DNA from: Paracoccaceae bacterium
GTDB taxonomy: Bacteria > Pseudomonadota > Alphaproteobacteria > Rhodobacterales > Rhodobacteraceae
NCBI GenBank assembly: GCA_002401045.1
Contig: NVSA01000169.1
Coordinates: forward strand, 1 to 5,630
Reading direction: 5' to 3'
Length of the DNA: 5,630 nt
Part shown: in pieces, positions 1-5,285 of the stretch
Numbering within the stretch: position 1 is the first letter of the stretch
Layout of the letters: every line of letters begins with the position of its first letter
Program-made: the position numbers and the translations under genes
Notes under the pieces: generated by a model
What the model was told of the DNA's origin: nothing
Databases searched by the model: none
What the model saw: the letters and a program-made list of their open reading frames with translations, nothing else

Positions 1-1
1 G

Positions 2-109
2 GCAATCTCGCATGAACTGGTCGCGGCACATGGCGGGACGCTTGAGTTGGTGTCATCTGACCCGCATGGCACATGTTTTTTGATTACCTTGCCCAAAGCG
101 GCGGTCTAA
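2..109 (+). CDS. Sensor histidine kinase, C-terminal end (partial)
   Basis: Only the last 35 codons and the TAA stop lie in the window; the gene enters from the left edge. The peptide begins AISHELVAAHGGTLELVSSD and continues to GTCFLITLPKAAV. The run I-x-x-x-L-V-x-x-H-G-G, followed about 12 residues later by G-T-x-F-x-I-x-L-P, is the end of a histidine-kinase ATPase domain (HATPase_c, after the G2 box). It would bind ATP and phosphorylate a conserved histidine in an upstream part of the protein that is not seen. The sensory domain, partner regulator and stimulus cannot be deduced. It is 78 bases upstream of ugd on the same strand, but ugd has its own ribosome-binding site and I see no evidence of a functional link. 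Family assignment is fairly secure; subfamily is unknown. Confidence 0.8.
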   Translation, partial: AISHELVAAHGGTLELVSSDPHGTCFLITLPKAAV

Positions 110-144
110 ACCTAGTAAATATGTGAGATAATCCCTAATATTGT

Positions 145-150
145 CATAAT
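145..150 (+). promoter_or_regulatory. Weak candidate -10 box upstream of ugd
   Basis: In the 78-base gap between the kinase gene and ugd, CATAAT at 145-150 resembles a sigma-70 -10 hexamer. TGTGAG at 122-127, 17 bases upstream, is only a poor -35. TATATT at 156-161 is an alternative -10 with no good -35. Neither is convincing, and ugd could also be read through from upstream. Confidence 0.2.
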
Positions 151-176
151 CACCCTATATTAAGGGCGTGAAAAGC

Positions 177-181
177 AGGGG
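177..181 (+). promoter_or_regulatory. Ribosome-binding site of ugd
   Basis: AGGGG lies six bases before the ATG at 188. It supports that start, as does the peptide beginning only a few residues before the GTGYVG dinucleotide-binding loop. Confidence 0.6.
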
Positions 182-187
182 CAAACA

Positions 188-1489
188 ATGCAATTAACGA
201 TGATTGGGACAGGCTATGTAGGGCTTGTATCGGGGGTATGTTTTTCCGATTTCGGGCATGATGTAACCTGTGTTGATAAGCTGCCTGCAAAAATTGAGGC
301 GCTGAACCGTGGTGATGTGCCGATTTATGAACCGGGTCTGCAAGATATGATGGCCAAGAATGTCGCGAAAAAGCGACTGAATTTTACGTTGGATTTTGAG
401 ACTGCTGTGGGGAATGCCGAGGCGGTTTTTATCGCGGTGGGCACGCCAACGCGTCGCGGCGATGGTCATGCGGATTTGACTTATGTCTACGCGGCGGCAC
501 GTGAAATTGCCCGTAGCCTGAAGGGCTATACGGTTGTTGTGACGAAATCGACGGTGCCAGTGGGGACAAACCGCGAAGTTGCGCGGGTGATCCGCGCAGA
601 AAACCCTGATGCGGATTTTGATGTGTCCTCAAACCCAGAGTTTTTGCGCGAAGGGGCTGCAATTGAAGATTTTATGCGCCCTGACCGTGTGGTGGTAGGC
701 ATTGAAAATGACCGCGCACGGGGGGTGATGGCGAAAATTTACCGCCCCCTTGCATTGCGTGAAGCCCCGATTGTTTATACCGATCTGGAAAGCGCCGAGA
801 TGATCAAATATGCGGCCAACGCATTTTTGGCGACTAAGATTACGTTTATTAACGAGATTGCAAACCTATGCGAAAAAGTCGGTGCCGATATACAATCTGT
901 GTCCAAAGGCATGGGCATGGATCAGCGCATTGGCAGTAAGTTTCTACATGCAGGTCCAGGCTATGGCGAGTCTTGTTTTCCCAAAGATACCAAAGCGTTA
1001 GCACGCATTGGCCAAGAACATGCCAGCCCTGTGAAAATCGTCGAACAAGTGATTGCTATCAATGAAGACCGTAAACGTCAGATGACGGATCGGATTATGT
1101 ATCTTTGCGGTGATAAGGTGGCAGGTAAGAAAATCGCTGTGTTGGGGGTGACGTTTAAGCCCAACACCGATGACATGCGTGACAGCCCGTCATTGACGAT
1201 TGTCCCCGCGCTGGTCGGCGCGGGTGCAGACGTGCATGTGGTTGATCCACAAGGGCGCAAAGAGGGCGAAGAACTCTTGCCGTCGGTGACGTGGATTGAG
1301 GATGCATATACGGCTGTGCAAGGCGCTGATGCGGTGGTTGTACTAACCGAATGGAACGAATTTCGCGCCCTTGATCTGGTGAAAATGTCAGGCCTGATGA
1401 ACGATGCTAAAATGGCTGACTTACGCAATATTTACGACCCCGCCGAGGCGCGCGCGGCAGGGTTCGAATATGTATCGATTGGGCGGTAG
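188..1489 (+). CDS. ugd: UDP-glucose 6-dehydrogenase
   Basis: This cytoplasmic enzyme oxidises UDP-glucose to UDP-glucuronate with two NAD+, feeding synthesis of exopolysaccharide, capsule or LPS sugars. At 433 residues it has normal bacterial length. Visible in order: Rossmann glycine loop GTGYVG (7-12) with acidic D30 ending the second strand; YEPGL (47-51); VGTPT (84-88); KSTVPVGT (120-127); NPEFLREG (149-156); the central helix with K207 and N211; the active-site loop with catalytic C263 and D267; and the C-terminal UDP-binding domain with GVTFKPNTDDMRDSP (320-334). The K207-N211-C263-D267 spacing fits the well-studied streptococcal enzyme. One oddity is that the loop reads GPGYGESCFPKD, with Glu where family members usually have Gly just before S-C. 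The last 34 codons are duplicated beyond the RTX gene. No terminator is visible downstream. Confidence 0.96.
   Translation: MQLTMIGTGYVGLVSGVCFSDFGHDVTCVDKLPAKIEALNRGDVPIYEPGLQDMMAKNVAKKRLNFTLDFETAVGNAEAVFIAVGTPTRRGDGHADLTYVYAAAREIARSLKGYTVVVTKSTVPVGTNREVARVIRAENPDADFDVSSNPEFLREGAAIEDFMRPDRVVVGIENDRARGVMAKIYRPLALREAPIVYTDLESAEMIKYAANAFLATKITFINEIANLCEKVGADIQSVSKGMGMDQRIGSKFLHAGPGYGESCFPKDTKALARIGQEHASPVKIVEQVIAINEDRKRQMTDRIMYLCGDKVAGKKIAVLGVTFKPNTDDMRDSPSLTIVPALVGAGADVHVVDPQGRKEGEELLPSVTWIEDAYTAVQGADAVVVLTEWNEFRALDLVKMSGLMNDAKMADLRNIYDPAEARAAGFEYVSIGR
1385..1489 (+). repeat. Direct repeat, left copy (3' end of intact ugd)
   Basis: This is codons 400-433 plus the stop of the intact ugd. The same 105-base segment recurs at 3911-4015 in the same orientation, without gaps and with 9 mismatches. 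Two mismatches fall in one codon (AAC to AGG, Asn405 to Arg), five are silent third-position changes, and two come from TAG versus TGA stops. The sequences following the two copies are unrelated, so the repeat ends at the stop codon. Together the copies bracket the RTX gene. Confidence 0.93.
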
Positions 1490-1552
1490 GGGACGAGGGC
1501 GTGGCTTAATCGTTACTTGTGAGATTATGAGTGTCTAAGTTTTGCCGTATTA

Positions 1553-1580
1553 TTGGGCTAATTTTGAAGTGATTTATAAA
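1553..1580 (+). promoter_or_regulatory. Candidate promoter of the RTX gene
   Basis: TATAAA at 1575-1580 is a good -10 match. TTGGGC at 1553-1558, 16 bases upstream, is a weak -35. Transcription would begin near 1587, leaving a roughly 20-base leader that includes the ribosome-binding site. A competing pair, TTGAAG 1564-1569 and TTTAAT 1587-1592, has ideal 17-base spacing but would start downstream of the ribosome-binding site, so I prefer the first. Confidence 0.3.
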
Positions 1581-1593
1581 AATAACTTTAATT

Positions 1594-1597
1594 AGGA
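1594..1597 (+). promoter_or_regulatory. Ribosome-binding site of the RTX gene
   Basis: AGGA ends ten bases before the ATG at 1608, slightly long but usable. The encoded peptide starts directly with MITILGTINDDIIVG, a usual opening for RTX proteins that lack an N-terminal signal peptide. This supports the chosen start. Confidence 0.5.
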
Positions 1598-1607
1598 TCA
1601 ATATAGT

Positions 1608-3875
1608 ATGATTACTATTTTAGGAACTATTAACGACGACATTATCGTCGGCAGTAATTTAGATGAACAAATCGAAGGTTTGGCTGGAAGCGACACTTTA
1701 TATGGGTCGCTCGGTGATGATTGGTTATATGCTGGCGATGGCGATGATTATTTGTTTGGCGGAGCGGGTAATGATCTTGTAACAGGCGGTACTGGCAATG
1801 ATACGCTTGTTGGTGGTTTAGGCTATGATCATTTATATGGTTTAGCTGGTGACGATACTTATATTATCAATATAGGTGATGCCCCTATCGGTCTAACAGG
1901 GTCTGAATACTCAAGGATCTATGAAGGATTAAACGACGGAACAGACACGTTACGGATGGTTGGTTTTGACCCAAGTGAGCTTCTTGTTTTTCAGAGTGCT
2001 AACAGTTCTTACCGAATAAGTATCGGAATTCCAGATGGTTTGGGTGGCTACGGAACCATCCGTTTGAGCGGGTCGACTATAGGGGATTTTTTCCATTATT
2101 TTGAACGGGTTGAATTCGACGATGGGACCGTTTGGGATGGGTCAACAGGGTTCTCAGCCTCGAATGGTGATGGAGGCCTTGTAATTGTTGCTACGGATGA
2201 AGCTAATCTACGTGAAGGTAGTATTGGCGATGATCTAATATATTTGAATGATGGTTCTGACACTGGTTTTGGCCATGCCGGCAGCGATGAAATATTCGCA
2301 GGCGAAGGTGCCGATACTATTTATGGAGGCGCAGGTGCAGATACTTTGCTCGGTGAGGCGGGTAATGATGTGCTTTATGGTGGTACAGGTGATGATACTC
2401 TAGATGGTGGGAGCGGAGTAAATATCCTCTTTGGTGGGGCTGGTGATGATGTCTTTATAGGCACTGCGGGCCGTATTATTGGCGGTCAAGGTTCTGATTT
2501 AGTTAATTTTTATGATTTTGAAACAGGCATTACTGTTGACTTGACCCAAAGGGGTAAGCAGGAAATTACATCGGATGTTTTCACTGCATTTAGGCAGGTG
2601 CAAGATATAATCGGAACTGCTTATGATGATATTATTATAGGCGGTAATGTTGATAACTATATTTTAGGCGGCAGAGGGAATGACAGCCTGTATGGTGGCG
2701 CTGGTGATGATGTTTTAGGTAGTGATGGTGGTCGCTATGGAGAAATGGGTGATGATTTACTTGTTGGCGGTGCAGGTAATGATGTTTTAATTGGTTATAC
2801 AGGTGATGATACTTTGGATGGTGGTACTGGTGATGATACCATGTGGGGTGGAAATGGAAGCGATGTCTATATATTAAGGGCGGGCGATGGAACCAATGAT
2901 AACACGTCTCTTATTTATGATGATGGTAGTGGTTTTGACACGGATACGCTTCGAATTATTGGCTTAAGTCCTGACCAATTACGAATATGGAATTTTGATG
3001 ATGATACGCTTGCAATCGGTCTTGAAGATGGATTAGGCGGCTATGGACTACAGCTTATTGGACATCGTGCCAGCGGTTATGATTCAGGCATCTTCTTTTT
3101 CGACAGATACGAGAGAATTGAGTTCGATGACGGTACGGTTTGGGATCAATCTAGCGGGCTAGGAATGATTGGTTTGAACACGGATCAATCAATGATTGGA
3201 ACGCGGGCTGGTGATCAGATCGAAGGTCGTGGGGGGCATGATACCATTCATGGAGGTGACGGAGAAGACCTTGTGATGGGTGGCAATGGCAACGACCAAC
3301 TTTACGGGGATCGGGATGATGATCTTCTGAAGGGTGGACGTGGCATAGATACGCTGTTTGGAGGTTTCGGTAACGATACGCTTTGGGGCGGTAAGGGGAA
3401 TGACACGTTATATGGCGATGGTGGCAGTGATCGATTGCTGGGTGGCTCTGGTGATGATGTTATAAATGCTGGTGGTACTGGAAATGTTTTGCGTGGGGGG
3501 ACCGGTAACGATATTTTGGTGGCGAGTGGAAGCGATAACAGATTGATCGGTGAAGATGGTGATGATCAGCTTATCGGTAGTAATAATGACTTTATGTTGG
3601 GCGGAACTGGCGCCGATGTTTTTGTCTTTGGGGAAACGGTAGGGCACAGTACAGTTCAAGATTTTGAACTATTGTATGATACGTTGGATTTATCTGGAAA
3701 CAGTTATTTGAATGATATTCAAGACGTGTTGGACAATGCAACTGAAGACAGTAATGGAGTATATATTGCCACTGCAGTATATGAATTTGCCGAGGGTCAA
3801 TTTTGGACACTTGAAACGATATTTTTGAATGGGTTAACATTGACGGATTTGAACGATATTAATTTTGATTTTTAA
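1608..3875 (+). CDS. RTX (haemolysin-type calcium-binding repeat) protein, type I secreted
   Basis: A 755-residue acidic protein built largely from glycine/aspartate nonapeptides of the GGxGxDxLx type, which bind Ca2+ in a parallel beta-roll after secretion. Repeat blocks lie at about 5-85, 205-285, 350-420 and 522-668. Two related non-repeat modules interrupt them at about 104-180 and 434-517. Each has D-T-L-R near its start, D-G-L-G-G-Y-G in the middle and E-F-D-D-G-T-V-W-D at the end, the pattern of the haemolysin-type calcium-binding related domain (Pfam HCBP_related). Residues 290-345 form another spacer. The C-terminus (669-755) has GGTGADVFVF, a D-F...D-x-L-D-L stretch and a final NFDF, as in type I secretion signals. 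There is no Sec signal peptide and no recognisable protease, lipase or epimerase domain, so the function is unknown. The ABC exporter must be encoded elsewhere. Frequent TTA, GAT and GGT codons make the gene AT-richer than ugd, consistent with acquisition. Confidence 0.9.
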   Translation: MITILGTINDDIIVGSNLDEQIEGLAGSDTLYGSLGDDWLYAGDGDDYLFGGAGNDLVTGGTGNDTLVGGLGYDHLYGLAGDDTYIINIGDAPIGLTGSEYSRIYEGLNDGTDTLRMVGFDPSELLVFQSANSSYRISIGIPDGLGGYGTIRLSGSTIGDFFHYFERVEFDDGTVWDGSTGFSASNGDGGLVIVATDEANLREGSIGDDLIYLNDGSDTGFGHAGSDEIFAGEGADTIYGGAGADTLLGEAGNDVLYGGTGDDTLDGGSGVNILFGGAGDDVFIGTAGRIIGGQGSDLVNFYDFETGITVDLTQRGKQEITSDVFTAFRQVQDIIGTAYDDIIIGGNVDNYILGGRGNDSLYGGAGDDVLGSDGGRYGEMGDDLLVGGAGNDVLIGYTGDDTLDGGTGDDTMWGGNGSDVYILRAGDGTNDNTSLIYDDGSGFDTDTLRIIGLSPDQLRIWNFDDDTLAIGLEDGLGGYGLQLIGHRASGYDSGIFFFDRYERIEFDDGTVWDQSSGLGMIGLNTDQSMIGTRAGDQIEGRGGHDTIHGGDGEDLVMGGNGNDQLYGDRDDDLLKGGRGIDTLFGGFGNDTLWGGKGNDTLYGDGGSDRLLGGSGDDVINAGGTGNVLRGGTGNDILVASGSDNRLIGEDGDDQLIGSNNDFMLGGTGADVFVFGETVGHSTVQDFELLYDTLDLSGNSYLNDIQDVLDNATEDSNGVYIATAVYEFAEGQFWTLETIFLNGLTLTDLNDINFDF
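1917..2147 (+). repeat. Internal module 1 of the RTX protein (HCBP-related-like)
   Basis: Residues 104-180. It shares with module 2 the ordered motifs D-T-L-R-(M/I)-(V/I)-G, D-G-L-G-G-Y-G, and E-R-(V/I)-E-F-D-D-G-T-V-W-D. The similarity is clear at protein level, while the DNA has drifted, so the duplication is old. Confidence 0.75.
2907..3158 (+). repeat. Internal module 2 of the RTX protein (HCBP-related-like)
   Basis: Residues 434-517, the second member of the pair. Each module directly follows an RTX block, so the duplicated unit is probably 'RTX block plus module' rather than the module alone. Confidence 0.75.
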
Positions 3876-3887
3876 TGGTTCTGCTAA

Positions 3888-4015
3888 TTACGTGGTTTAG
3901 ACTTAGCTAAATGTCAGGCCTGATGAGGGATGCTAAAATGGCTGATTTACGCAATATTTACGACCCCGCCGAGGCGCGCGCGGCAGGGTTTGAATATGTG
4001 TCTATTGGGCGCTGA
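3888..4015 (+). pseudogene. Truncated duplicate of the ugd 3' end
   Basis: From 3911 to the TGA at 4013-4015, the DNA encodes the last 34 residues of UDP-glucose dehydrogenase with one substitution (R for N405). Just upstream, 3888-3910 reads L-R-G-L-D-L-A in a frame one base off. This mirrors F-R-A-L-D-L-V of ugd residues 392-398 with mostly synonymous codons, and it suggests that a more diverged piece of the gene also survives, with one base lost at the Lys codon. The catalytic and NAD-binding parts are absent, so it cannot be an enzyme. An ATG at 3911 could open a 34-codon reading frame, but there is no ribosome-binding site before it. It starts 12 bases after the RTX stop and ends one base before the convergent gene's stop, a place where the tail of an ancestral ugd would be expected. 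Confidence 0.88.
3911..4015 (+). repeat. Direct repeat, right copy (displaced ugd tail)
   Basis: Partner of 1385-1489, same orientation, offset 2526 bases, 96 of 105 positions identical. Recombination between the copies would remove a 2526-base unit carrying the whole RTX gene and leave one complete ugd. Confidence 0.93.
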
Positions 4016-4016
4016 T

Positions 4017-4598
4017 CTAGTGGTCGTGTGAATGCACCGATTGCCCCCGTGCGATTGCGATGTGGTGGGGTTGGTGATGCGAACCCAGTGCCATGATGCC
4101 GAAAAAGCCCAAACCGCGCAGTAAGGCGGCGTCTTTTGGATTTGTCGTTGTGATGATAAGCTGGGCACCTGTGTCGGTTATTTCGGCTTTGGTTTTCCAG
4201 TTATATTCGGTGGTCAAAACCCCTGAATGGGCGGGTACCATACGCTGGATTGCACCGATACTGTCTGCATCCCCATCGACTGTAAAGATGATATCTTGAT
4301 CCAAGATTTGCGTATCAACGGACGCCTGTGTTGTCAGGGTGTTCATGTCGACCAAGTGATCGCGCAGCGCTGTGATGTTGACTTTTGACCAATCAGTCTT
4401 GGGGTCTTGCATCAAAATTTCGACGATTTCACCAATAGCGGCAAAGGCAGACTGACCAACCTCGGTTGGGACGATTGCAACCTGTTGATTTGCGTCTTGT
4501 TCCATGTGCTTGGCGTGATCCATACCATCCGTGGAGGGGGATTGGGCAAACCCTGCGGTTGGCAGGGTGAGCAAAAGACAGGTGACGATATGTTTCAT
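4017..4598 (-). CDS. His-rich exported protein, possibly metal-binding
   Basis: A 193-residue protein that I recognise only as a conserved hypothetical type. Residues 1-18 form a Sec signal peptide (K2, hydrophobic core, cleavage likely after GFA), predicting a periplasmic location. The mature N-terminus has D-x-x-D-H-x-x-H-M (H28, H31). The C-terminus is densely histidine-rich: GSHHQPHHIAIARG (172-185), then H-S-H-D-H. The middle (48-122) carries A-F-A-A-I-x-E-I-V, D-W-S-K-V-N-I-x-A-L-R-x-H-L-V-D-M-N, and I-x-R-M-V-x-A-H. Clusters like these suggest binding of copper, zinc or another transition metal, but this is inference. Related proteins are, I believe, sometimes mislabelled aspartate carbamoyltransferase; no such enzyme signature is present. 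AAGGA (4607-4611) supports the start. It is divergent from the Crp/Fnr-type regulator with a shared operator, and convergent with the ugd remnant. Confidence 0.8.
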   Translation of the reverse strand: MKHIVTCLLLTLPTAGFAQSPSTDGMDHAKHMEQDANQQVAIVPTEVGQSAFAAIGEIVEILMQDPKTDWSKVNITALRDHLVDMNTLTTQASVDTQILDQDIIFTVDGDADSIGAIQRMVPAHSGVLTTEYNWKTKAEITDTGAQLIITTTNPKDAALLRGLGFFGIMALGSHHQPHHIAIARGQSVHSHDH

Positions 4599-4620
4599 AA
4601 TGGGATTCCTTTTCCCGTTA

Positions 4621-4626
4621 ATATTA
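4621..4626 (-). promoter_or_regulatory. Predicted -10 box of the His-rich protein gene
   Basis: Read on the minus strand this is TAATAT. Transcription would start at a G at 4614, giving a 16-base leader that contains AAGGA. No good -35 is present, as expected for an activator-dependent promoter. The nearby palindrome is centred at -41.5 from this predicted start. Confidence 0.5.
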
Positions 4627-4646
4627 GCTTGTGCTTACTGGGATTA

Positions 4647-4664
4647 ATATGATTGTAATCATAT
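4647..4664. promoter_or_regulatory. FNR/CRP-like operator between divergent genes
   Basis: ATATGATT-GT-AATCATAT is a perfect inverted repeat of eight-base arms around a two-base centre. Its core TGAT-N4-ATCA (4650-4661) equals the FNR consensus TTGAT-N4-ATCAA except at the outermost base on each side. The centre is 41.5 bases from the predicted start of the minus-strand gene, which is the class II activation position. The right edge touches the regulator's ATG at 4665, so binding would also block regulator transcription or translation. Likely ligands are the adjacent regulator or a global FnrL-type protein. Confidence 0.65.
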
Positions 4665-5240
4665 ATGTTACCTTTTCCATTTGAAACTATCCCGCCACAA
4701 AACATCCGATCCTTTTCGTGCAAGAAGGGCGGTTATGTTTTCCGTCAGGGTGAGCCGTGTCGGGGGTTGTTCTATCTGGAACGCGGTCGCGTGCAGATGT
4801 CGCGGGTGACGCAAGACGGCGCGGTGGTGACAGTGCATAGCGTGAAGGCAGGTACGTATTTTGCCGAAGCTTCGTTGTTTTCAGACAGCTATCATTGTGA
4901 CGCTTTGGCGCGCAGTGAGTGTCGGGTTCTGGACGTAAATAAAAAAGCAATTTTGGCGGCTTTTCGCACGGATGATACCTTTGCATTGAACGTGCTTGCA
5001 GGGTTCGCGCGACAAGTTCAGGGCTACCGCCAAAAGATGGAGGTTTTGGCGATTAACAGTGCCAAAGACCGTGTGCTAGCAGGCATGGTTCTGGGCTGGA
5101 TGACGACAGACATTGGAGCCTTTGCCAGCGAATTAGGACTAAGCTATGCAGCCACCCACCGCGCCCTGCGCGCGCTGTGCGACGCGGGGAAGTTGATGAA
5201 AACTGGGCGGGGTGTTTACCGTGTGATTGAACGGGCTTAG
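4665..5240 (+). CDS. Crp/Fnr-family transcriptional regulator (short form)
   Basis: A 191-residue protein with an N-terminal cyclic-nucleotide-binding-type beta-barrel (about 15-95: K-G-G-Y-V-F-R-Q-G-E, G-L-F-Y-L-E-R-G-R-V, then F-A-E-A-S-L-F), a dimerisation helix (about 96-130) and a C-terminal winged helix-turn-helix (about 148-187, recognition helix SYAATHRALRAL). It is shorter than CRP or FNR (about 210-250) and starts close to the barrel. The FNR iron-sulphur cysteine cluster is absent, and the CRP cAMP-contacting Arg-Ser is replaced by H77-C78-D79, so neither classical signal is expected. The conserved Glu of the recognition helix is Ala162, while Arg166 is kept. An in-frame TAA at 4656-4658 makes 4665 the only ATG before the domain, yet no ribosome-binding site precedes it; the palindrome occupies that place. 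It probably controls the divergent His-rich gene and itself. Confidence 0.87.
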   Translation: MLPFPFETIPPQNIRSFSCKKGGYVFRQGEPCRGLFYLERGRVQMSRVTQDGAVVTVHSVKAGTYFAEASLFSDSYHCDALARSECRVLDVNKKAILAAFRTDDTFALNVLAGFARQVQGYRQKMEVLAINSAKDRVLAGMVLGWMTTDIGAFASELGLSYAATHRALRALCDAGKLMKTGRGVYRVIERA

Positions 5241-5276
5241 GTTATTGATGAACGTTAGGTTTTTATATAATATATT

Positions 5277-5280
5277 GGAA
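5277..5280 (+). promoter_or_regulatory. Ribosome-binding site deciding the start of the last gene
   Basis: GGAA ends five bases before the ATG at 5286 but overlaps the first base of the ATG at 5280. It can therefore serve only the second start, which I prefer. Confidence 0.45.
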
Positions 5281-5285
5281 TGAAT

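Larger units (their letters stand above)
1490..1607. other. AT-rich spacer between ugd and the RTX gene
   Basis: These 118 bases are noncoding as far as I can see. The first 20 are G-rich like ugd, and the remainder turns sharply AT-rich towards the RTX gene. There is no hairpin followed by a T-run to end ugd transcription. It holds the RTX ribosome-binding site and a possible promoter, and shows no match to the sequence after the second ugd tail. Confidence 0.6.

Noticed and set aside
153..166. CCCT...AGGG inverted repeat before ugd as a terminator for the kinase gene
   Set aside because: The stem is only four base pairs and no T-run follows.
429..1428. Reverse-strand open frames inside ugd
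   Set aside because: They are antisense shadows of a well-supported enzyme gene, with low-complexity peptides and no family features.
1564..1592. TTGAAG-17-TTTAAT as the RTX promoter
   Set aside because: The predicted start near 1599 would leave the AGGA ribosome-binding site out of the transcript.
1730..3610. Repetitive DNA as CRISPR or tandem satellite array
   Set aside because: The period follows nine-residue Gly/Asp protein repeats inside one open frame. The DNA units are not identical and there are no unique spacers.
3911..4015. Separate 34-codon small gene starting at ATG 3911
   Set aside because: It is the tail of ugd in the ugd frame and has no ribosome-binding site before it. A truncated duplicate explains it fully.
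4407..4652. Plus-strand open frame opposite the His-rich gene and crossing the promoter region
   Set aside because: It lies antisense to a gene with a signal peptide, ribosome-binding site and conserved-looking core. Its own peptide shows no features.
4649..4684. Alternative start ATG 4649 for the regulator
   Set aside because: It is in another frame and reaches a stop at 4682-4684, before the regulator domain.
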